A stretch of DNA of 64,000 nt from Marinobacterium sedimentorum (GCF_024267675.1 NZ_JALDYX010000004.1:173537-237536), one strand, 5' to 3'. Counted from the first letter of the stretch, positions 35,034 to 44,862 are shown. Numbers and translations are program-made. Notes: generated by a model not told the origin, from the sequence alone.

Positions 35034-36812
35034 ATGAACACTATTAAAGTTGACCCGATCACCCTGCAGGTGATCAGCGGGGCGCTCGATACCATCGCCG
35101 AAGAGATGGGGCATGTGCTGTACCGCATGTCGTTCTCGTCGATCATACGTGAATCCCAGGACCTGGGGGCCGGGCTGTTTGACCTGAATTACCAGACGAT
35201 CTGTGAATCAGAATCGACGCCAATGCATATCGGTTCAATCCCGGCCTACCTGCGGGGTATTGAACAGACCCTGCAGGGTGGCGAATGGCATGAAGGTGAT
35301 GTTGTGGTGCACAACCACCCTTACTACGGCTCAAGCCACAGCCCGGATCTGGCCGTGATCATTCCAATTTTCCACGAAGGTGAACTGATCGCTTTTGCGG
35401 GCAATACCGCCCACCATATCGATATCGGTGCGGCTACACCGGGGCTGATCATTGATGTCGCCGATGTCTATGCCGAAGGCATGCTGCTGGCTGGCATCAA
35501 ACTGTACGAAAAGGGCAAGCGTAATGAGGGTCTTGCGCAAATGATCACCCATAACAGCCGTGCCTCGACGCAGCTGATACGGGATATCGAGGCCCAGGTC
35601 GCCTCTGCGCAGTTAGGTGTAAAACGATTCAAGGAGCTGCTGACGCGTTATGGCAAAGACACCGCCTTCGCGGCGATCGAGCAGTTAATCGACTATTCCG
35701 AAACCATGCTACGGCAGCGTATTGCAGCGATTCCGGACGGTGATTATCGCGCAGAGGGGTTCCTCGATGATGATGGCCGCAATCGTGAAACCCGATTGCC
35801 GGTGGTTGTCACGGTAACGGTGGCGGGGGATTCAGTCACGGTCGACCTGACCGGCTCCGCCGACCAGACGCCAACTGCTTACAACGTACCCTTTGAAGGC
35901 TCCTGTAAGGTGGCGGCTTACGCAGCCTTTCGTATGCTTTTGCTCGATAGCTACACACTGGAAACGCCGGTGCCGTCGAATGAGGGATCGTTCCGGCCCA
36001 TCAAGGTGGTAGCGCCCAAGGGGTCCATCTTTAATCCGATATTCCCGGCAGCGGCTGAGGCACGCTTTACCCAGTGCAATCGTATGATCGACCTGATCAT
36101 CCGTGCCCTGGCACCGGTGCTGCCGGAGCGTGTGATTGCAGGTAGCTCGGCGTCAATCTCTTTTGCGTCCTATTCGGGCCTGAAGGAGGACGGCGACTAC
36201 TGGGTGTTTCTTGAGGTCAATGAAGGCGCCTATGGCGGGCGGCCACGTTCGGATGGCCCGGACTGCATTGACAACCTGATGGCAAATACGCGCAACAACC
36301 CGATTGAAGACCTGGGCATGCATCTGCCGATGATCTGCGATCGTTACGAACTGCGTGACGATGTCATGCCGGGAGCAGGCAAGCACCGCGGTGGTATAGG
36401 GGTGGTTAAGGCGCAACGCGTTTTAACGCCAGGTTTTATTACCCATGAGAGTGAACGCCATTACGATGTGCCCTGGGGCATCTTCGGTGGCACTGATGGC
36501 GCGGTGGGCAGAACCGAGATCTACAACGCGGCCAACCCCGATGAGCGTACTCTGATGCCGTCCAAGTTTTCCGGTTACGCCACTCAGGCCGGCGATGTGA
36601 TGGCCTACTATTCGCCCTGCGGCGGCGGCTACGGTGACCCGCTGGAGCGCACGCCAGAGCAGGTTCGCGAGGACGTTCTAGATGACTTCTGCAGTCTAGA
36701 GCATGCCCGTGACATCTATGGTGTGGTGCTCAGCGAAGCGGTAGTGATAGATGCGGATGCAACCCAGCGCCGTCGTTCAGAAATGCGACAACGCCAGGCT
36801 ATCTCGGCCTAA
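35034..36812 (+). CDS. hyuB: N-methylhydantoinase B-type subunit
   Basis: A 592-residue HyuB-family protein. Typical segments are VDPITLQVISGALDTIAEEM, GDVVVHNHPYYGSSHSPDLAV, GNTAHHIDIGAATPG and the C-terminal YSPCGGGYGDPLERTPEQV. The start at 35034 has GAGGACGAGG just upstream; the longer frame to 34989 overlaps hyuA. Gene order is A then B, the reverse of the pair at 11.9-15.7 kb, so the two pairs were acquired separately rather than by local duplication. Confidence 0.9.
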   Translation: MNTIKVDPITLQVISGALDTIAEEMGHVLYRMSFSSIIRESQDLGAGLFDLNYQTICESESTPMHIGSIPAYLRGIEQTLQGGEWHEGDVVVHNHPYYGSSHSPDLAVIIPIFHEGELIAFAGNTAHHIDIGAATPGLIIDVADVYAEGMLLAGIKLYEKGKRNEGLAQMITHNSRASTQLIRDIEAQVASAQLGVKRFKELLTRYGKDTAFAAIEQLIDYSETMLRQRIAAIPDGDYRAEGFLDDDGRNRETRLPVVVTVTVAGDSVTVDLTGSADQTPTAYNVPFEGSCKVAAYAAFRMLLLDSYTLETPVPSNEGSFRPIKVVAPKGSIFNPIFPAAAEARFTQCNRMIDLIIRALAPVLPERVIAGSSASISFASYSGLKEDGDYWVFLEVNEGAYGGRPRSDGPDCIDNLMANTRNNPIEDLGMHLPMICDRYELRDDVMPGAGKHRGGIGVVKAQRVLTPGFITHESERHYDVPWGIFGGTDGAVGRTEIYNAANPDERTLMPSKFSGYATQAGDVMAYYSPCGGGYGDPLERTPEQVREDVLDDFCSLEHARDIYGVVLSEAVVIDADATQRRRSEMRQRQAISA

Positions 36813-36827
36813 CGCAGGCTTCAATCC

Positions 36828-36850
36828 GGGAGCGGACGCCGTCCGCTCCC
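36828..36850 (+). terminator. Hairpin between hyuB and the NCS1 gene
   Basis: GGGAGCGGAC, GCC loop, GTCCGCTCCC: a perfect 10-bp GC-rich stem with no T-run, in the 59-base intergenic space. Probably an mRNA-stability or partial-termination element within the operon. Confidence 0.55.
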
Positions 36851-36871
36851 ACCCGTTCGATTACTACATCA

Positions 36872-38404
36872 ATGGGGTACCCTATTATGACTTCCGATAC
36901 ATCATCGGCTGTGGCTGGCGCTCGTCTCGAGTCCGCCGCAGTCAATCATCTGCTCGAAGAATCCATTTTGCCGGTCAGCATACAGCAGCGCCCCATCGGC
37001 GCGCTGGGGTTTGTCTGGATATGGATTGGTATCGCGGTGATTATCGCGACCTTTCAGCTTGGCGCCAACGGTGTCGCCGGCCTACCGCTACCACAGGTGG
37101 TCGGCATTATCCTGGTTGCCAACCTGGTGCTGGCGTTACTGATGACGCTAACCGCCGATATTGGCACTGAACACGGCCTGTCGTTTTCGGTTTACCTGCG
37201 TGCTCCCTTCGGCATCTACGGTACACATCTGCCGTCGATATTCCGTGGCCTGATCGCAGCGATCTGGTTTGGTATCCAGACGTACCTTGGCGCGCTGGCG
37301 CTTAACGGCATTGTCGAATACCTGAGTGGATTCTCCAGCTGGCCTCTATGGTATCTCGTGTTTGCGCTGGTGCAGATTGGGAATACCGCGCTGGGTATCA
37401 AGGCCGTTGAAGTGCTGGCATCCATTGCAGCACCGGCCATCATGGCGATCTCTGTGTGGATGTATTTCACCCTGGATGTACTGGCCAACACCCAGGGCAT
37501 CAATATCTGGACCTTCGTCGGCGAGCAAGAGATCGCGCCGCTGACGCTGTTCCTAGCCAATGTGGCCTTCTGGTCGACCCTGGCTATCGATATTCCGAAT
37601 ATTACCCGCTATGTGAAAACCGAATCGGGGGCGCGGGGTTTTGTTCGGCGTAACAAAAACATCTTTGTGGCCCAGCTGATTGCACTGCCGCTGACTCAGA
37701 CCTGGATCGCGGTGATTGGCGCCGCATCCTTTATCGCCGCTGGTGACTGGAATCCGATCAATGTGATCCAGGGACAGAGTGAGGGACTGAGTCTAATAGT
37801 GCTGCTGGCGTTGGTACTACTGGCACAGTGGTCAACCAACAACGCGGCCAACCTGATTCCGGCGGCCTTGACCTTTGTCAATGCCGGTGCACCCTACATA
37901 AAGTACCCGGTGGCGGTGCTGCTTACCGGAATTATTGGCACTCTGGCAATGCCCTGGGTCATTCTCGATAATCTCTTTGCTTTCCTGTTTTCCTATGGAG
38001 CCTTTCTATCGGCCATCGGCGGCATAATGATCGCAGACTACTATCTGATCCGTCGTCGCCGTCTCAATGTGCCGGAACTCTATCGGGCCGAGGGTCAGTA
38101 CCGCTACAGCAGTGGTTTCAACCTGGCGGGCATTCTTGCCTGGGCCCTTGCTGGCGGGCTGGCCTTTTTCTCTGGAAGCTGGGCGTTTGTCGTTGGTTTT
38201 GCCGCCGGCCTGGTGTTCTATTACTTGCTGATGAAATTCTGGGTACTAAAACAGCATCCTCAGGCCGAAGTTCGCGCAGTTGACGGCGACCATTATCTGG
38301 CGACCAGCGTTGGCGTTAACTGGGTGCATGATCCGGCCTCTGGTGGCTTTCGGCGGATTAAGACCGAGCAGCTGGCGCTGAATGGCAACGAGGAGGTTTC
38401 ATAA
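36872..38404 (+). CDS. NCS1-family permease (hydantoin/nucleobase type)
   Basis: A 510-residue membrane protein with about twelve helices. Family segments are LEESILPVSIQQRPIGALGF before helix 1, FSVYLRAPFGIYGTHLPSIFRGLIAAIWFGIQTYLG in overlapping form around helix 3, and WSTNNAANLIPAALTF. It is in the Mhp1/PucI group, which imports hydantoins, allantoin or nucleobases with Na+ or H+. ATGs at 36872 and 36887 are both possible starts. It is the third gene of the hyuAB operon and probably imports the ring substrate. Confidence 0.85.
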   Translation: MGYPIMTSDTSSAVAGARLESAAVNHLLEESILPVSIQQRPIGALGFVWIWIGIAVIIATFQLGANGVAGLPLPQVVGIILVANLVLALLMTLTADIGTEHGLSFSVYLRAPFGIYGTHLPSIFRGLIAAIWFGIQTYLGALALNGIVEYLSGFSSWPLWYLVFALVQIGNTALGIKAVEVLASIAAPAIMAISVWMYFTLDVLANTQGINIWTFVGEQEIAPLTLFLANVAFWSTLAIDIPNITRYVKTESGARGFVRRNKNIFVAQLIALPLTQTWIAVIGAASFIAAGDWNPINVIQGQSEGLSLIVLLALVLLAQWSTNNAANLIPAALTFVNAGAPYIKYPVAVLLTGIIGTLAMPWVILDNLFAFLFSYGAFLSAIGGIMIADYYLIRRRRLNVPELYRAEGQYRYSSGFNLAGILAWALAGGLAFFSGSWAFVVGFAAGLVFYYLLMKFWVLKQHPQAEVRAVDGDHYLATSVGVNWVHDPASGGFRRIKTEQLALNGNEEVS

Positions 38405-38472
38405 GCCGACCAGAATCCTGATCTAGGGATGGTGCAAATACCGGCCGGTCCCATTTACTGTGTCCTTTTTAT

Positions 38473-38499
38473 GCCTCGACTCGTTCGGGGCCTTTTTTT
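38473..38499 (+). terminator. Rho-independent terminator after the hyuAB-NCS1 operon
   Basis: GCCTCGA, CTCGT loop, TCGGGGC (one G-T pair), then seven T, 69 bases past the permease stop. Confidence 0.85.
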
Positions 38500-38847
38500 G
38501 CGTGGGGGAAGGTGTCGAATTATCGATCCGGTCAGTTTTTTGATGGCGGCCCAGAGGGCCTTTCACCCGTTGGGGAGCCGGAGTGACCTCGTGATGATGA
38601 GTTGCTGAAGGGCGGTGAGCGCCTGAGCGAAGAAGGTCGCTGCGTGAGTGAGCTTAAAATGGAGTTGCTTGACACCAGTTGGTTCCTGTCGGTGACCGAG
38701 AAACTGATCTGTCGGCGTTCTACCAGGGCCCACATCGGCGCGTGGGCGGGCTTTAGAAAGGCGCTGCGGCAAGGCCTAGAACGATGCCACGATGTCGTTA
38801 ACTCTATATCGGCGATAAGGTTTTTTTGGACTGTTTTATGGGTAATG
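38500..38847. other. Gene-free stretch left of the IS5 remnant
   Basis: Two overlapping minus-strand frames of 67-69 codons exist, without ribosome site or recognisable motif. Given the IS debris next to it, this is probably degraded mobile DNA. Confidence 0.35.
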
Positions 38848-39771
38848 AAGTGGCGTTAACCGACTAGCGTTGGCGCTCGGTTGAGCGAAGGCATTAGATG
38901 AATTCCTCGAGGAAAGAAGGTTTATTTCTTCGGATCGATGCCTATTCGTAGACCGAATCAAGCCGATGGTTGTGACGTTTTTGGCCGTCGGACAGTGGGC
39001 GTGCGCCCCATTGCGTTGTATTTTAGGGCGATTGCCGCGAAGCCTAGCAGTCATGGCCGCGATCGGAGTAGACATTCGGGCTGGTGTTATAGGGGGCAAT
39101 TACCTGGTCGCAGCGGCGGTTGTCATGCACGGAAGCGGTGCCGGTCTCACTTGAGCGAATCACCTTATAACGTGCATTAGTTCAGGCTTTATCTGACACC
39201 TTGTAGCCGAAATGGCGCTTGCCATGCTTTTGGTCCAGGTGGCATCCAGGTCTTTCTGACTGCGCTGGGCCTGCTTCCAGTCGACGGGCGTGGCCTGCTG
39301 CTTGATGATGTCTTTTCATGACTGCGAATACGCTGCTTGGGCAGGGGCAAGCGTCGCATCGATGATCTGACCGCCGCTCGCAATATAGCTCCTGCGCATC
39401 AGTTGGTTCGCTACACCATCAAACAAAGCTTTGGTGCCTGCATCATCAATCTTCGCGTCAGACAGGTTGTATCGCAGTTTGAACACCAGAACACGCACCA
39501 CCGTGTTCGTCGTCTAGAAGGGAGGCCGGCCACTCTGCAGGGCGCAACTTGACCAACGATTGCCGCCAGGGGAAAAAGTCGATGTGCAGATTGATCTCCA
39601 CCAGCGGATCAACCAGGCGATCGATCTTCTCCCGGTGCTGGTCGACGGCAAACAAATCGGTTTTGAGGGCACTGTGTGGTTTTTCATCGGTGTCAGTCCA
39701 TCGCTGTATCAGACGCAATGAATTTAACCCAAGGGTACTACGGGCCTGCGAGGTTTTTCGAGGTGCCTTTT
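38848..39771 (-). pseudogene. Degraded IS5-family element (copy 2)
   Basis: Broken minus-strand frames correspond to the transposase at 4072-5166. KTDLFAVDQHREKIDRLVDPL and EINLHIDF match its N-terminus, LFDGVANQLMRR and GGQIIDATLAPA match its middle, and the region near 39000 matches the YADRGYAS part. Several frameshifts and deletions shorten it to about 920 bases against 1288. The right terminus near 39771 still reads as the element's left inverted repeat (GGCACCTCGAAAAACCTCGC on the minus strand). Confidence 0.75.
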
Positions 39772-40302
39772 AGTCAGCATGGTTCACGTTACTCGGTCTC
39801 GGGCAACAGTTTCAGGGCTCTTGAGAAAAAAGTTGAAAGGGTATCCGCTGCAAGGGACGCTCCGAGCGTTCTCCACGCTGTAATTTGAAGTCACTCAGTA
39901 CATACACTCTTCCGAATTTTTGTTTCGCTGATACCTGAGTTCGCATATTGGAACGCTACGGTTTTCGGAAGAGTTATATGCAAGGTGCCACTTCGAGGGG
40001 GCGCTGATAAGGCGTGGCGACACATTGTGGCACAGCATATTAGAGGGTGAATGGAGCACCTCGACCGCCTGCACGAAGAGGACTTCCTACTTCTGGGGCG
40101 AGGTTACTCCAGTCACTGGTTGGTGGTATAGCTATTCCACTATCGCAGGATGTGTTGTCGTTGGTCGCACGATGAATCTTCAATCACCGAGAAGGTTTGT
40201 CCAAGCCACGCAATACCCAGCCAAAACCATAGAAGTTTATGGTTCGGCAGCAAGGCTGAGGCGCTATGGCTTAACTGGGGTTGCGCTAAGGGCAGGTTCC
40301 TC
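39772..40302. other. Spacer with an 11-bp inverted repeat
   Basis: ACTCTTCCGAA at 39906-39916 is repeated in inverted form (TTCGGAAGAGT) at 39964-39974. Weak open frames follow from 40025 but show no family signature and run into the dctM gene antisense. This may be the edge of another degraded mobile segment. Confidence 0.4.
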
Positions 40303-41595
40303 TCAATTCAAAACCATATCAGGCAACCACAACACTATTACCGGAAACAGCGTCAGTAAACCCACTGCCCCAAGTAATATAAGCCAGTAGGGCACCGAGG
40401 CTTTGGCGGCTTCGGCGATATTGACCTCGTTGTTGGTGATCGAGGTAAGCACGAACAGATTCAACCCTACCGGTGGAGTAATCATGCCGACCTCCATCAG
40501 CAGGGTGACGATAACGCCGAACCAGACTGGGTCGAAGCCAAGGCTGGTTACCATCGGGAAGGTGATCGGTAGTGTCATTAGTAGCAGCGAGATACCATCG
40601 AAGAAGCAGCCCAGCACCAGATAAATCAGTACGACCATCACCAATACGCCGTAGCGATCAAAACCAAGTGTCGAGATCATGTCGACGGCTGTTCGGGGGA
40701 GGCCAAGCAGGCTTACTGCCTGGGCCAGGATTACAGTGCCAACCAGGATTAGGGCGATGGAGCTGAACATCATGGCGGCGCGCTGGAAGGCAAGCCAGAG
40801 CTTGGGCAAGGTCAAGTCGCCCCATGTCAAACCTAGGCCGATCGAGGCGGCTACGCCCAAGGCAGCTGCTTCCGTGGGGGTCGCGATGCCCATATAGATG
40901 GTGCCAAGCACGAAAAAAATCAGGATCGGTAGGGGCCAGACTTGCAGCAGGCCGCGTCCGGCATCCAGCCAGCTGAAGGTATCTTGTTCCAGCGGCGTGA
41001 CCCTGCTGCCGATACGCGAGCGTAGTAGGATCCAGCAAAAGAATCCCAGAGCAATCATTACGCCGGGTACGAGTCCTGCGAGGAACAGTTTGCCGATCGA
41101 TACATCCTGAGTCGCACCATAGATTAGCAGTGAAAGGCTTGGCGGAATCAACAGGCCGAGAGTTCCGCCGGCGGCCAAGGTGCCGACCACCATGGCAGGG
41201 TCATAACCGCGTCGGCTCAGCTCCGGGTAGCCGACTGAGCCGATTGCAGCGGCCGTGGATGTGCTTGAGCCGCTGACGGCCCCAAACAGAGTGCAGACGG
41301 CGATGTTGGTATGCAGTAGCTGGCCCGGCACGCAGCGAAACAGTGGTGCAAGCCCGTTGTAAACCCGCGTCGACACGCCGCTGGCCAGCAAAATATCACC
41401 GAGAAAGATAAACAGCGGTACGGCGCTAAGGGTAAATTCGGTCAGAAGGTTCCAGGCCGCATTGACTGCCAACGAGCTGGCGCCGCCTGCCTGGAAATGT
41501 AACAGTATAAAGCCGGTCAACCCCAGTGCGGCACCCAGCAGGGCGCCAGTGCCTAGCAAGATGATCAGGCTGGAACCCAGAATAATCCAGCTCAT
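40303..41595 (-). CDS. dctM: TRAP transporter large permease DctM (set 2)
   Basis: A 430-residue membrane protein of the DctM family: FTLSAVPLFIFLGDILL, GTLGLLIPPSLSLLIYG and GIATPTEAAALGVAASIGLG are diagnostic. It overlaps dctQ by 4 bases and is the last gene of the amidase-TRAP operon. About twelve helices are visible. The set imports an unknown organic acid or ureide. Confidence 0.9.
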   Translation of the reverse strand: MSWIILGSSLIILLGTGALLGAALGLTGFILLHFQAGGASSLAVNAAWNLLTEFTLSAVPLFIFLGDILLASGVSTRVYNGLAPLFRCVPGQLLHTNIAVCTLFGAVSGSSTSTAAAIGSVGYPELSRRGYDPAMVVGTLAAGGTLGLLIPPSLSLLIYGATQDVSIGKLFLAGLVPGVMIALGFFCWILLRSRIGSRVTPLEQDTFSWLDAGRGLLQVWPLPILIFFVLGTIYMGIATPTEAAALGVAASIGLGLTWGDLTLPKLWLAFQRAAMMFSSIALILVGTVILAQAVSLLGLPRTAVDMISTLGFDRYGVLVMVVLIYLVLGCFFDGISLLLMTLPITFPMVTSLGFDPVWFGVIVTLLMEVGMITPPVGLNLFVLTSITNNEVNIAEAAKASVPYWLILLGAVGLLTLFPVIVLWLPDMVLN

Positions 41596-42080
41596 AGGGG
41601 TGTCTCCCTAGTACTTTGGTTAAAGGTGTTTTTAAGTTGAATCAGGATGGTTAGCACCATCGAAAATGGCATGATCGCCATCCAGGGCCAGAGCAGCAGA
41701 CCACTGATATCAGAGCGAGCGCTGATCTGGTGGGAAAATGTCATGAATTGCCAGGACTCCCAGGCAAGGATCAGTGCGAAAGCAATAAAGATCAGAGCAG
41801 CCAGCCATTGCACATAGAGTTGCGCTGTGTGGGACAGCATGCCGGTAAACAGGTCCAGTCCTATATGCCGGTTCTGATTCAGCACATGAGGGATGGTGGT
41901 AAAGGCCAGGGTGACAAACATCAGCCCAGCCAGTTCGTCGGAGAATCCAATCGGGTGGCCAATCAGGTAACGCAGTAGGGTGCTGGTGAAGATCAGCACC
42001 GTCATCAGGATGCCTGCCAGCACGCCAAGGATGAACAGCATCCGGGCCAGGCGGTCGATCAGCGTCGTAAGCATGGACAT
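41592..42080 (-). CDS. dctQ: TRAP transporter small permease DctQ (set 2)
   Basis: A 162-residue membrane protein with four hydrophobic segments. TLLRYLIGHPIGFSDELAGLMFVTLAFTTIPHVLNQNRHIGLDLF, read in parts, is the DctQ signature. It overlaps dctM by 4 bases, implying coupled translation. Confidence 0.87.
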   Translation of the reverse strand: MSMLTTLIDRLARMLFILGVLAGILMTVLIFTSTLLRYLIGHPIGFSDELAGLMFVTLAFTTIPHVLNQNRHIGLDLFTGMLSHTAQLYVQWLAALIFIAFALILAWESWQFMTFSHQISARSDISGLLLWPWMAIMPFSMVLTILIQLKNTFNQSTRETPL

Positions 42081-42131
42081 AAGCTGTACCTGGAAACGGC
42101 CGGGCCAAGGCCCGGCGCAATGGGGTTCGGA

Positions 42132-43142
42132 TCAGTGGTGGGTTATGCCGGATACGGTACGGTAGTAACCGAGGCCTTCGGGGCCGGCACGTTCGGCCAT
42201 TTCTTCCCATGCACGGTTGGCGGCGCTAACAAAGATTTTTACGTCATTTGTGCTGAAGGCCGGCAGCATGGTGATACCTAATGCTTCACGCTCAGACCGA
42301 GCCAGGCGTTCACGCTCCGGATCTACGGCCAAGTCGCGGGTTTCAGCCCAGACCTCTTCGCCAGCCAACTGCAGAATAGTGCGATGCTCCGGGCTCAGGC
42401 GTTGCCAAGTTTTGTCACTAACACCGAAGATCCAGGGCGAGGCTGCCCAGGGATGCAGGTAGGCCTCATACTTTGTGACTTCCTGTAGCGAGACGGTTTT
42501 AGCAACAGTAGAAAGGTAGTAGGCGCAGTCGACGACGCCGGTCTGCAGCGCTAGGTACATATCGCTTTGCGGAATCACCTGGGCGCTGATACCGAGATGC
42601 TTGAAGGTATCGACTAGATGGCTGGACCATACGCGGACTTTTTTGTCCTGCAGTTGTGCAAGGGAGTTGACTGGATCCTTGCAATGCAAGCCTACATCGA
42701 AAACTGGTGCAACAACGCCACCCACGCTGTGGATGCCCCATTTTGCGTAGGCCTCGCTATAGAGGTCGCGCAGGGTAGGCAGTACCTCAAGATGTTGGCT
42801 ACCTTCAGTGATGGCGCCTTGGGCGTAGATCGCCGGCAGTGCAGGCGCATCGCGGTTGTAGTATTCGCCGTAGAGGAAGGCCATGTCGACTAGTCCTGCC
42901 TTCATGATCCGCATCATATCGGTTTCCTTGAGGCCGAGGGATCCTGAATGGTAAACCTCGATTTTCAGCTTGCCGCCGGACTTTTCATCCACTAGTCGAG
43001 CGAAGTGTTCGACTTGCTGTGCCTCGGGGCGTGTTTGAGCGATGCTGCTATGCAGCTTGAGTCGAGTAGCCTCATTGGCATGGGCTATTGGCATCAGGGC
43101 CAGTAGCGAGGCCAGTAGCAGTGTTCGGATAACTGTGCTCAT
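42132..43142 (-). CDS. dctP: TRAP transporter substrate-binding protein DctP (set 2)
   Basis: A 336-residue periplasmic protein. The signal peptide is MSTVIRTLLLASLLALMPIA with cleavage after AHA. Family segments are KLKIEVYHSGSLGLKETDMMRIMKAGLVDMAF in parts and the LAQLQDKKVRVWSS stretch. AAGGAACGG precedes the start at 43142. It sits downstream of the amidase gene and upstream of dctQ. Confidence 0.9.
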   Translation of the reverse strand: MSTVIRTLLLASLLALMPIAHANEATRLKLHSSIAQTRPEAQQVEHFARLVDEKSGGKLKIEVYHSGSLGLKETDMMRIMKAGLVDMAFLYGEYYNRDAPALPAIYAQGAITEGSQHLEVLPTLRDLYSEAYAKWGIHSVGGVVAPVFDVGLHCKDPVNSLAQLQDKKVRVWSSHLVDTFKHLGISAQVIPQSDMYLALQTGVVDCAYYLSTVAKTVSLQEVTKYEAYLHPWAASPWIFGVSDKTWQRLSPEHRTILQLAGEEVWAETRDLAVDPERERLARSEREALGITMLPAFSTNDVKIFVSAANRAWEEMAERAGPEGLGYYRTVSGITHH

Positions 43143-43280
43143 TACCGTTCCTTCTTCTTGTTGTGGGTAGGCGGTATAGGTTATTGGCTGTACTTGAAAA
43201 AGGGGCCCTCGCTGCGGTTGTCGGCGTTGGGTGTCGACTGCCACGATTGTGCAATGCGCGGGGCCCCGATGCAGTCAGTC

Positions 43281-43976
43281 TCAGCCTTTCGCTGCACCAA
43301 CGGTATTCAGGTAATCAACACACTTGTCGACCGGCTCCACATCGGCGAATTTAGCGTCGATATCGAACAGATTCCAGGCCACAGCCCCAGGCACGCGGTC
43401 ACCGATACATTCTTTCACTGCGATGGTGCGAAAGCCTTCAGCCAGACCGTCGCAGAGGGTAGTGCGAACACAGGCTGACGCAGTAACACCGGTTACCAGA
43501 ATGGTGTCCACGCCGGCTGCGCGCAGGAAGCCTGCCAGGTAGGTGCCGTGGAAGGAGCTGGCGCGTTTCTTGATTAGTACTTGTTCGCCCTCGATCGGCG
43601 CAATACGCGAATCGATTGCCCAAAGGTCTTCATTACTTTGATCCACCACGTCAACCGGGATCTTGTTGTGCCACAAGCCCATATCGGTATTGGGGTTTTC
43701 ACGGTCGGTGACTTGATAGCAGGTGGTGACATGGATAACCGGGAAACCGTGGGCACGGCAGGCTTCAAGCAGACGCTGCACGCCAGGAATGATTTCGTCG
43801 TCAATTTTATCGCAGGTGAAGGGGTTGCCTGGACGTGTCCAGGCGTTGGCGAGGTCGACGTTGATCAGCGCGGGTTTCTTACCGAAACCGACGCGACGCT
43901 GAAAGCCGCGATCCTGATAAAGCTTGGTGGATTCCTCAAACGCCTGTTCAAGCATTTCCATCAGTTGTTGAGACAT
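43281..43976 (-). CDS. N-carbamoylsarcosine amidase-like isochorismatase-family hydrolase
   Basis: A 231-residue cysteine hydrolase. The catalytic triad is visible: Asp41 in LINVDLANAWT, Lys136 or Lys137 in LIKKRASSF, and Cys169 in VTGVTASACVR. The N-terminal leader (EESTKLYQDRGFQRRVGFG) resembles N-carbamoylsarcosine amidases, which release sarcosine, CO2 and ammonia. That reaction follows N-methylhydantoin ring opening in creatinine catabolism, fitting the hyuAB operon with the shared operator. Other carbamoyl amino acids or maleamate-like substrates are possible. GAGAG lies about 10 bases before the start. Confidence 0.8.
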   Translation of the reverse strand: MSQQLMEMLEQAFEESTKLYQDRGFQRRVGFGKKPALINVDLANAWTRPGNPFTCDKIDDEIIPGVQRLLEACRAHGFPVIHVTTCYQVTDRENPNTDMGLWHNKIPVDVVDQSNEDLWAIDSRIAPIEGEQVLIKKRASSFHGTYLAGFLRAAGVDTILVTGVTASACVRTTLCDGLAEGFRTIAVKECIGDRVPGAVAWNLFDIDAKFADVEPVDKCVDYLNTVGAAKG

Positions 43977-44064
43977 GTCTTTTGCTCTCGTGTGATTTAC
44001 TGGATAAGTGAGTGCCGGGACTGGGATCGCCCTTTGCTCCGGTAAAGACACTTTAGGGTGATTG

Positions 44065-44085
44065 ATTGATGTCGTCTAATTCATT
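44065..44085 (-). promoter_or_regulatory. LysR-type operator, copy 2
   Basis: On the minus strand AATGAATTAGACG continues as ACATCAAT. It matches the site at 32698-32718 in 19 of 21 positions and has the same ATT-N10-AAT core. It lies 89 bases upstream of the amidase gene, a normal distance for LysR activation. Confidence 0.7.
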
Positions 44086-44159
44086 GTTGTAAGTGATTAT
44101 TATCATTTTTGGTATTAAAGTATTTGGGGTGCCGTGAGAGACCAGATGCAGAAACGTAA

Positions 44160-44640
44160 GTGAACGGTGATCACACCGGCAGCGCCCATGCGCCGCCACG
44201 GCAGGCCTTGCACAAGCGCAAGAAGTTTTGGGTTCAGCTCCAGACGCTCGCCGCGCCAGGTCTCATCAATACGGATCATCGCAGCGGTTCTTGTAACCAG
44301 AGCTGGCAGCGATCGGCTTGCGCTACGGGCCAGCTTACGGCCACGCTGCCACCCGCGCGCGGGATCTCGATGCGAATGCTGTCGTCAGAGCTCGGTATCA
44401 TTTTTTTATCTGGGGGGGGCCGACAACGCGAGCGGTATATAAGGAAGGTGTTGAGGACTGTGGTGATTGCGCGGTGCGAATCCATTTATGGACCAAGTTG
44501 GTATTGAGCCCATGATCAAGCGCGGCCCCGGCGACTGAGGTACCCGGCTGCTGGCAGGTTGTCACAATTCTGGATTTGAGCTCGGCGGTATAATGACGAT
44601 GCTTCAGATAAGCTTCATAAAGTCATCATAGGTTTCCACT
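44160..44640 (-). pseudogene. Degraded IS66-family remnant
   Basis: On the minus strand the segment YLKHRHYTAELKSRIVTTCQ, then GAALDHGLNTNLVHKWIR, is the IS66 TnpA N-terminus. After a frameshift near a run of G at 44414-44420 comes IRIEIPRAGGSVAVSWPVAQ, the TnpA C-terminus. A MIRIDETW segment then suggests the start of TnpB, but it passes directly into unrelated sequence. The element is internally deleted and inactive. Confidence 0.55.
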
Positions 44641-44800
44641 TGAAGATGGGTGGACACTATCGGATAGCTACCGTATCTGGCTCAAGATGGGTTCACCGCA
44701 ATTAGTCGTAGGTCGGAAGGGCCTATCGGGCGTGAACCGAACTACAGGTAGGGCTCAATATGACGGAATTGACCTTCACTCACCGATGAATTGGCCCTGG

Positions 44801-44862
44801 TTTCGTTGTCGCCTTAGGGACGCTGCGCAGTTGAGAAAATCATCGGTTATTCGAGATGCACT
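44801..44862 (+). mobile_element. Solo right end of an IS5-family element (copy 3)
   Basis: AAAATCATCGGTTATTCGAG matches, with one change, the right terminus of the IS5 element at 5254-5272, and about 35 further bases to its left also align. Nothing else of the element remains. The end overlaps the last four sense codons and the stop of the integrase gene. Confidence 0.6.

Noticed and set aside
40025..40390. Open frame of 121 codons on the plus strand
   Set aside because: It overlaps the 3' end of dctM antisense, has no ribosome site and no family pattern.
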